Source of the DNA: Arion vulgaris
Lineage: Eukaryota > Mollusca > Gastropoda > Stylommatophora > Arionidae
Assembly (NCBI GenBank): GCA_020796225.1
Contig: CM036753.1
Location: 77,955,441 to 78,019,440 of the forward strand
Direction of reading: 5' to 3'
Length of the DNA stretch: 64,000 nt
Made by a program: the position numbers and the translations under genes. Each line of letters begins with the position of its first letter. The first letter of the stretch is position 1. Shown here one piece after another: positions 1 to 10,100 of the stretch. The notes below the pieces were generated by a model. The model made no database searches. It was given only the letters and a program-made list of their open reading frames with translations, and was not told the origin of the DNA.

Positions 1-699
1 CGTAGAACCCTTTTTGCTTGATTCAAAAAGCACAGTTTTATGTTAATCAGTCCCCCATGAAAGTATTTAAAAGAGTGTAATTAAAACAATGTCGACAAAG
101 AATGTATGAATTTATTATCATTCTGATGAAGATATTATTATTGGTTATCAGAACAGATCTCATTGAACTCTAGGCATGCCACTATATGCTAATTCTCTTT
201 CCGTAAATAGATAAATGGCATGGAATGGATACTAATGATTTCTTTAGCTGACTTCTAAATAGTCACTGCCTACACCCACCATTGTTGATTTCAAATTCCC
301 AAAATATCATTGATTGCCGCGTCATAAAACAAGGTGATGATTGAGTGATATTATCATTACAACTAAAATATAAAACCAGAATTACGCTAAATAATAAAAC
401 CATACGTTTTATCGTTAATTGTCCCAACATGTCTTCTTTCACTCAGATTACTAACAACCATATCTGTCTTTTTAAAAGATTTTATATGTTAAAGTTAAAC
501 ATCTCCCTGTCAGCTATCTAACAAATGATCACATTAATTCTACTTTATGCTACAAGAGTCATCCATGGACAGTCAATAAAGCAGGCACAGAAAATCACAA
601 CATGTGAAATGAGCTGCTATAGATGCAGGTTTCTGGTATTTTAACAGAACATATAGGAGATCCATGACTGCCATCTTCGATCATTACAGCCATCTTAAA
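1..699. other. AT-rich stretch, no recognised feature
   Basis: Probably B4GALT7 intron or 3' region. I looked on the minus strand for the missing last coding exon and did not find it. No repeats were recognised. Confidence 0.4.
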
Positions 700-930
700 A
701 TTCAGTTATTAGAGGATCAGAGAACTATCATCATAGCACTCTGGACATGTCCCTAGGTGCTCCGATCTCTGTCTCAACAAATCCAGCAGCCCAACACTCC
801 AGTTTGTTGTTGATTAATCAATCTTTTCGCATATTTGGTATGTCGTTCTTTTCGGGCTGTACCATTATCGACACTAATCTCTCTCAATTTGATCAGCGAC
901 TGGGATTCACAATACTGGGCTTCCAATGTG
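700..930 (-). mobile_element. RNase H-type LINE, 3' end
   Basis: Matches the 25630-26090 copy over its length: shared CATCATAGCACTC, GACATGTCC, GTGCTCCGATCTC, GTTGATTAATCAATC and TATGTCGTTC. On the minus strand the intact relative reads through RSEHLWTCPECYDDSP, a C-terminal zinc-type motif found after RNase H in Jockey/I-like elements. This copy is decayed. Confidence 0.75.
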
Positions 931-1018
931 ACAATGAAATATAATCAGAAAATAGAACACCAATTTTATCAACACACTCCAATAACAGAAACTTTACAGA
1001 AAATACAAACATGCTAAC

Positions 1019-1123
1019 CTCGAACTGATCAAAGAACCGATTTTGATCTCTGGGCCGCTTATTGCGGTCATGAATATGTCGAAATGACCTGTAGCCAGTA
1101 GTAAGATTTGCAGGTCGACCCAG
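1019..1123 (-). CDS. B4GALT7: B4GALT7 exon 5 (last exon seen)
   Basis: A 105-bp exon, phase 0 on both sides. Acceptor TTTTTGCAG|CTGGGT, donor TTCGAG|GTTAGC. Encodes [19 protein letters not shown], then [15 protein letters not shown]. It aligns with the vertebrate segment before the final conserved C-terminal part. A LINE tail (700-930) lies about 90 bp further on. Confidence 0.93.
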
Positions 1124-4100
1124 CTGCAAAAACATTGAATAATTTAAGAAAATGAATACATTACCAGGTTAATTTACTTCACTAAACTTGTCAGAATTGT
1201 CTTCATTATGTGATGTTAATTGGTAAACTTATTCATCAACACTGATCATCTGTTAAGTATAATAAGTTGGATATAACTTAATATTGCCTACTAATAAGAA
1301 ATTAATACAAGCAAATTCTATAACTTATTGTACACGCTACCTTCTAAGTATCATTCAATGCACTCTTCTCTACTTAGTGGTAGAAAGGGGGAATGCAATA
1401 CGATAGTGTTAGACTAACCTCTATTTTCTTATCTATCATTTTTATAGACTTTCTATGAGCTTGATGGATCTTTCTTTCTTCTTCTACTTTGCGTTTGTTC
1501 TTTATGACCAATTTTAATCACTCTTTGTGATATGTTTGATTTTGCCAAGAACGTGTATACGTTGCACATTGGTTTGGTAGGCCCCTAAACGCATAGACTT
1601 CTACATGTTTAGGACACATGCATCCGATTTCAGCCAGACCTTAGTCGGTTCTTACGACATGCGTGGCAGGTAACAGTGGTTCTATTTTTACACCCCAAAT
1701 TTGGGCCCCGGTAACCACTCGGGAGATCTTTCTTTTATTTCATTCATTGTTATCTGTGTTTGATTGGCCGACGTATAACGTGAGTATTTGTCTCATATGC
1801 TTTCATTTACTGTAAACTATATTAAGCCTAAAATAATGCATGATTGTATTTAATAGCTGGGGTCTCTGACTAAGTGGTTAAACCATTTGCTTCATGTTTC
1901 GAAGACCATGGGTTCGAATCCAAATAGAGTAATTCTGTTCAGAGAGCTATTTTCTCTGAAGATCCCTAGAACTGTTGCCGGATCTACAGAGTTCATGCTT
2001 TGTTCAACACTCGGCCATGTGGTGCCATGGCCGCAAGGAAGCAAAGAATAGTGCCACTGCGACCTACAAGGCGGGTGATGTAGGACCTAGGGAAGCTACC
2101 CTAGTAAATAAAAGCATCGCAGAAATCGAATGTGCGGGCCTACTTGTAGGCGCATAGCTGGCACAACGTACAATCGTTCTTAGGCTCAGATCACATACAA
2201 ATCAGACAGAGTGATTAGCAAATGGTCGATATGGAGTACTCAAAGTATAAATTCAACACTCTCGGCACGTGACATGTCATTTCTGTGGAGAGAGAGCCAT
2301 ATTTGGAAAGCAGATGCAATGAAACCATTCCTCTGCTTTTAGATACTTTAGTAATTTAATAAATAATATGTATGAATAAACTTAATCATTCGTTTTTGCT
2401 TTGATGTATTTATTTATCGCATGTGTGTGTGGGGAGGGAAGGGGGTCGTCTCTGTGGCTAGACCTTTGCCTTGCGTTCCGAAGGTCGTTGGCTCAAATCT
2501 GGATGCGATGTTCTGCTCCCAAATGCATTTTTCCAGAGCCCCCTAGAATTGTTGCAGGAGTTACAGAGTTTGTGCAATACTCTTGGCATGTGGGGCACCA
2601 CTTTTGTGGAGAGGGACCGAGCTATAGGGGGCGAAGCCCAGTGCAATGAAATCAATCTTTCGGCTTTAGACACTTTATGTGTAGTGTAATCTATTGTTTT
2701 CTACATCCTCTAGAAACTTTTAAACAACTATTAGTAGTAATAAAATATGTGACTTGTGCTATGGTTGTACCTGTTATATATCATTGGACGTCAGCCAGGA
2801 AACATGTGGAGGCAATCTCTCTTGAATTCTGTTTGTCTATATTGCGAGCAGATCACATATTATTTATGATTGCGTCCACACTACTATCCTTCTGCTTGGT
2901 AGCTCTCCCTCGACCCCTACCCGCTTAGCCAAACTACAGAGCACTGAGTCTGCTTCCGTGGCCACCCAAGAAGGTGGGGTAGGGTCTGGTTGCTACCAGC
3001 TCACTGACCTTGGCGCATCATTGTCACTTTGTTTCATTGCGCCCGCAGCCCCACTCCAACATCTACTTTAGTGTCTGCATTCAACAAGCAGTGGTGATGA
3101 GAACAAAGAACATCTTCCTTATCCATCTTCAACTCCTGACAATCAATGATGTTAATGCAAGCCTGTCTGCTCTCTCATTGCTGCACACACCTGCATATCC
3201 AGGAGATTAGATTCACGTAGGGATAACTGGAGGTTTGTAACTTCAATAGACGACATCCACTCATACCGCATCCTGCCATTTTGGATCTTCTGAAGATACT
3301 GTGAATATCCACAATCTACTCTAGTGTTTTAGTCATGCAATGTATAACTACAAAAACAAACCACTCTATGGTGTTTTAGCCGTGCGCAACATCAAACCAC
3401 TCTATGGTGTTTTTAGCCATGCACAGCATCAAACCACTCTACGGTGTTTTTAGCCATGCACAACATCAAACCACTCTACGGTGTTTTAGCCATGTGCAAC
3501 ACCAAACCACTACGGTGTTTTAGCTATGTGCGACATCAAACCACTCTATGGTGTTTTAATCAAACACTACATAAATGCAGAAACAAACCACTCTATGGTG
3601 TTTTAGCCATGCACATCAAACCACTCTATGGTGTTTTAGCCATGCAAAACATCAAACCACTCAATGGTGTTTTAGCCATGCAAAACATTAAACCACTCTA
3701 TGGTGTTTTAGCCATGCACAACATCAAACCACTCTATGGTGTTTTAGTCATGCGCAACACCAAACAACTCTATGGTGTTTTAGCCATGCACATCAAACCA
3801 CTCTATGGTGTTTTAGCCATGAGCAACACCAAACCACTCTATGGTGTTTTAATCAAACACTACATAAATGCAGAAACAAACCACTCTATGGTGTTTTAGC
3901 CATGCACAACATCAAACCACTCTATGGTGTTTTAGCCATGCAAAACATCAAACTACTCAATGGTGTTTTAGCCATGCAAAACATCAAACCACTCTATGGT
4001 GTTTTAGTCATGCGCAACATCAAACCACTCTATGGTGTTTTAGTCATGCGCAACATCAAACCACTCTACGGTGTTTTAGTCATGCGCAACATCAAACCAC

Positions 4101-7100
4101 TCTATGGTGTTTTAGCCATGCACATCAAACCACTCTATGGTGTTTTAGTCATGCGCAACACCAAACAACTCTATGGTGTTTTAGCCATGCGCAACACCAA
4201 ACCACTCTATGGTGTTTTAACCATGCACAACATCAAACCACTCTATGGTGTTTAGTCATGCGCCACATCAAACCACTCTATGGTGTTTTAATCAAGAATT
4301 GTACAATTGCAAAAACTTACCATCAGCTTTGCCTTTTTCATTCTTACAAAAAATTCATCATCCTCCCTTCCCCAACCCCAGTATCTGTTTGAGAGACCAT
4401 TCAGCTGAAAGATAAAATATGATTTCATTAATATACAAAATAATCTGATTTACGTAATTAAATCATACTACAAAAATACTCATGATATTTTTATAAAAGT
4501 AATACTAATTATTAATGACATTACTCACAGACAATTTAGCACACTTGCTTTCAAAGATCTGATATGAACTAAACAAAAATGTTTAAAGTCGTTACTACCT
4601 GTAATACCACTTTTTAGGTGGTGTAAGCATGCACCTGTAGAACTTAATGGCCGCATGTTTAGTGCAGTTGCTGCTAAACTGTTCAGGTTAGGATTATTCT
4701 TTATGCCCATGACAAAAAAAAAACATAGGCCTTACCATAGATTGAACCTGGGTCTCCCGAATTGAATCAGCACTCTAATCCACATGTGTGAGGCCCGCAA
4801 GGGGCGTAAAGAATAATAACACTGCGACCTACCAGGCGACTGAGATAGGGCCTAGGAAGCTACCCTAGTAAATAAAAGCATAGCAGAAATCGGATGTGCT
4901 GGCCTACTTGTAGGCGCATAACTGGCATAATGTACAATCGTTCTTAGGCTAAGATCACATACAAATCAAAAAGAGTGGATTAACAAGTAGTCGATATGGA
5001 GCATTCTAAGAAAAAAACGCCAAGATTTGGATTTCAGAATCCCGCCCGAGTGGTTACCGGGCCCAAATTTGGTGAAAAATAGAACCACTGTTACCTGCCA
5101 AGCTGTCGAGAGGCTACTAAGAGGTTTGCTGAAATCGGATCACATGTCCTAAACGGTGTAGAAGTCTATGCGTTCTAGGTCCTACTCAAACCAATGTGCA
5201 ACGTATACACGTTCTTGGCAAAGATCAAACATATCACAAAGAGTGATTAAAATTGGTCGTAAAGAACGAACGAAAGAAGAAGAAGAAGAAGGATTTCAGA
5301 TTCTCTAATAAAGGCCACCTTCAGCTTTCAACTCCCAACGGAGCACAGGTCTTCAACAAACTTCTTCCAGCTCTTCCTCTCTCTTGCCATTCCTTCCAAT
5401 TCTTTCCATGTTTTACCTATCTAATAAAGGCCACCATCTGCTACAAATTGTCGACCACACCATACAGTTTCTCTTGGACATTGATGTAAGTAGACCACCT
5501 CTTTCTTCTCAGGTCCGAGTACTGGGGGCAGTCCTTTAGGGCATGTTCTGTCATCATACTTGCCTGGCCATCGTGGTACAGGGTGTTGGAAACCTTTCTC
5601 ATAAAAATTTCAAAATATACATTTTCTAAAATACAGACAGCACTTGGGAAGTATCAGTTATTTTAAAAAGCAAAAATGTCAGAGGACACATAGTATTAAT
5701 GATACCATAATTCTACATAAAACACAGACTGACTTAAAAATCACCATTTCAAAATGTTTGCTCTGTATCAATAGAATACCACCAACGAATGTTCTATAGT
5801 GGTACAATGGATGTAAGTGTGGGGCAGACAGGTGAAAAGGTCCTAGCTCTGGAAAAGCATAGCTCAGTGCTCCATTCATTGGTAGAAGGTCAACATCATG
5901 CATGGCTATGTAATCACAAAAAGATCTGGTCTCAAGAAATCCAGCATTAATGAGTGATGCTCTGTTGAACCTGTTTAACAGTAAATGTATAGATATGTTA
6001 ATCTTAATATATTTCTAGATTGAAATCGTCAAGTAACATACAATATGGTTAATTGAACTCGGGTATCTAAGGAGAAATTTATAAATCTAGTGACACAAAA
6101 GATGTGACAGCAATTAGATCTAAAGAAATACAAACAATCTGGTCGCCCGAGTGGTTACCGGGCCCAAATTTGGGGTGTAAAGAATAGAGCCACTGTTACC
6201 TGCCACGCATGTCGTAAGAGGCGAGTAAGGAGGTGTGGCTGAAATCGATGCACATCTCCTAAACGTGTAGAAGCTATGCGCGCTTAGGGACCTGCCAAAC
6301 CAATGTGCAGCATATACACGTTCTTGGCAAAGATCAAACATATCACAAAGAGTGATTAAAATTGGTCGAAGAGCAACGCAAAGAAGAAATAATCTGGTCT
6401 GTCCAAAATAAAGATACTGAACAGACATGTCAACTGTGTTACTCGTGAGTGTGGGTGTTGGAATGCCAGGCAGTATGTCCAGTTAAGAAGCAGTAATGCC
6501 CATTTTAGAGCAACACAACCACTTTTGGTTCACACCTTATACCCATCTCTCACCTGTGGCATGTAGCAGTGGGCAACAACACCCCTAAGTAAAGGTTTTG
6601 ACAAGTCTTGAAAAGTTAAGAGAGGATATCCACAAAAAAAAGTCATTTGTGGGTTATGGTCTGGATACTCATGCCGTGAAGACCGGATTTGGTAGAATGT
6701 GCAGAGGAAACAATTTGTTAATTCAGTGAAAAGGGCAGTTATTATAAGTAATGCAATGTAGAACACAGGGTACACAGTGAGGTATAAGGGTACACAGTGA
6801 GGTATAAGGGTACACAGTGAGGTATAAGAGAGCCCTGGTCCTCCGTCTAACGAAACAACACTCAACAGAAAACTACACAGACTTCTGTGTGAGCTACAAA
6901 AGACAGTGAAGTTTATACAAGAGACAACATTGAATATATAGACAATACTTCAATCGAATGAAAGGAAGGATCCACTGCACCTGAATTCATCTCTAACCAC
7001 CATGCCGTACTGATGGGTTCAGATATCCCTAGACGAGAGAGTGAGGATGACAAATGACACAACTCTTGTTCACTTGAATCCTTCTTCTTCTTCGCGTTCG

Positions 7101-10100
7101 TTCTTTACGACCAATTTTAATCACTCTTTGTGATATGTTTGATCTTTGCCAAGAACGGTATACGTTGCACATTGGTTTGGTAGGCCCCTAAACTCATAGA
7201 CTTCTACATGCTTAGGACACGTGCATCCGATTTCAGCCAAAACTCCTTAGTCGCCTCTACGACATGCGTGGCAGGTAACAGTGGTTCTATTCTTTACACC
7301 CCAAATTTGGGCCCCGGTAACCACTGGGCGACTTGAATCGAATCACCGACAGGTCACTTGCTCATTCACTATTGTAGCGATGGACAAGTGACACTTGGTT
7401 GCACTGGCAATCTTAGTCATAGACCTACATACAGGCAACTCAGACCATATGGTCATCTTTCACTGATTGGAGCAGCTAAGTAACTGAGCACTATGGCTTG
7501 AGGATTTTGTAGTGTGTGACCAATCTCTCACCGCCTCTTTCTTATAATTTCCTGCTCTACCTGAGTATGCAATATTCTCTCCCATAATCCTGCATTAGTA
7601 AATTTTTCAAACCACTGCAGACCACAAATTCTCTGCATTCTTCGATTAATAAGAACTTTTTATTTCTTGATATTTTACTTAGTTATTCCGCAGTTATTTT
7701 TTACATATTTAGTTATTTTGCATTCTCTCACCCATACAGAAGAGCAGACTTATCATTTGAATTAAATATTCTTATCCTAGCATTCACTGCTACTGTAGTT
7801 CTGAAAGCGGTTCTGAATATCCTTTCTGATCTCATGCTAGCTTCCTCTTCTTCTTTGCGTTCGTTTTACGACCAATTTTAATCACTCTTTGTGATATGTT
7901 TGATCTTTGCCAAGAACGTGTATACGTTGCACATTGGTTTGCTCTGCCCCTAAACACATAGACTTCTATACGTTTAGGACAAGTGCATCCGATTTAAGCC
8001 AAATCTCCTTAGTCGCCTCTTACAACATGCGTGGCAGGTAACAGTGGTTCTATTCTTTACACCATAAATTTGGGCACCGGTAAACCACTTGGGCGGCTAG
8101 CTTCCTATTTACTGCTGGATTGACTGTAGCGAAGACCATACCAGTGTGGATAAGAGTTGGATTGCCAAGCTTGCTAAATATCCCCACCACAAACACCTAA
8201 AATATATTACTTGTATTGACAAACCTGAACTGGTCTTGTTGATTAATGACCACAAGTTTATGGTTTACATTTTGCCGATTTAGGAATTTATGCACATGTG
8301 GGGCAAATTCCAATAGTTCCTCAAATCGGTTCCTAAATGGCACAAGTACACAGAGAGTATGATCTTCTGTGGACTTTGTTTGCACTTCATCATTAAGCTG
8401 AAAAGATACTGAAATATACAGAGATTAGTACAATACAAAATTTAAACAAAGAGGACATAGGGCTATCACATTGTTCTTTTGTTGCTGATCATGACATAGT
8501 AAGAAGCTTTGGTCACTTAATTGTTCTATTTAAGTAGGTACTTGCTTTTTCCATAATGCTTACAGACTTATTAGTTATAGATGTCATGTCTCCAGTTCTG
8601 TCATGTTCAAGTCATATATCACATCTTGTATCAATCTTCACCACAGTCTTCTTCTTCTCAACTGATTGCTTTTAAAGAATCAAGATATTCAGGACTGTTC
8701 ATTCTTACCAATTACTATTTTTGAACAAAGTTAAGCCAGTGTAGTTGCCGGGGCCCTCAAGGGAGCAAATAATAGTAACACTGTAACCCACAAGGCATGT
8801 CGTAAGAGGTGACCGAGGTAGGTGCCTAGGGAAGCTACCCTAGTAAATAAAGTGCCGCAGAAATCGGATGTGCTGGCCTACTTGTAGGCGCATAACTGGC
8901 CTAACATACAATCGCTCTTAGGCTTGGATCACAAACAAATCACAAAGGGTGGTTAACAAGTGGTCAATATGGAGCATTCAAAGGACGAAGTTACATCTCC
9001 CTTATTTTACATCAAACAATGCTACACCACATATCTTGGCTGGACTGATTCAGAAAATGTGTTCAACTAAGTAATTCCTATTTGTTTGCAGGATTAGAGC
9101 TCTGATCAATTCATTTCTCTTTTGACAGTCTTCTTTTGTTGCTCTACATCAACCACTTATTTAACCACTCTTTGTGGTATGTCCTTTTTTTTGTGCCTTA
9201 GAGCGTAATTTCGCTGTGCTAGTTAGATGCCTACAGACCCATAGATCAGCAACTCCAGTTGCTTGCAAGCTTTTTAGTTGGGTTCGCATTCCCCAGCACA
9301 TAACAGTTTTCGCACTGACTACATGGCACCATCCATTAGTACTGGCACTGGTTTACTCTGCAGTCGCCCCTTCTTGTGACTTATATATGATCTAAGTCAA
9401 AGAGCATGAGAAAGATGTGTCATTGTTAAGATGACGCAAGACAGTTCCATATAAGGAACATGCTCATCCTTTTTGGACATCATTTTCATCATCATAGTTT
9501 TCATTCTATAGTATTTTTTCTGTAAAGGGGATCACGAATGGTGGACACAGGGCAGATATATTTGTAACAGTAGTATTAACAAGACCAGTCAAATAAGCTG
9601 TATCATCGCTTATCTATATTTGCTTTTCAGGTAGCGGTAGATAAGTTTTTAACAGAGTTTGCCAATACCGGGAAGATTTGGTACGACCAAGACTCTCGGT
9701 GGCATCATTTTTCATTGAAGATCATATCTTGTGCCGGTACCAGTATCTCAGGCTCTTGTACATCTTTGTGCCAAATATCAATCATGGACTTCAACCAGGA
9801 GATTCATGTAGGCGCAGCCACTCTAAATATTGTCCATCTGTTGTGTGAATCAATCTCATACCATTCACAGCTATGCTTACACCGCTACCTAATTTAAAGG
9901 GTAGCTTCCCTTTGATCCATAACCTCTTTGCCAGACTACAGTGCAACAATCTTTCCAGGGTCACCACATAGAGTTGAAGCAGGATCTTGGTCCGTGCACA
10001 CCTACTGGCACTACCTTGTCATCATACTTCATCATGCCTATGGCCCCTTTTGTTAAAGTTATTTAAAACAATTGAAAACTATACAGTGAAAGAAATGAAT

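Noticed and set aside
1861..1925. tRNA gene with A and B boxes
   Set aside because: It cannot fold a full cloverleaf and continues into a repetitive body (SINE-C). The same reasoning applies to heads at 19300, 34180, 39580, 61910 and 63670.
3305..4293. CRISPR-like array
   Set aside because: There are no distinct spacers; the whole unit repeats, and the sequence is animal nuclear DNA. It is a minisatellite.
3444..4392. Long plus-strand open frames of 117-174 codons
   Set aside because: They are translations of the 36-bp minisatellite in different frames. They lie in a B4GALT7 intron and have no splice or start context.
5253..5489. Plus-strand 78-codon frame
   Set aside because: Runs across the SINE-A tail and a nested LINE insertion; no coding sense.
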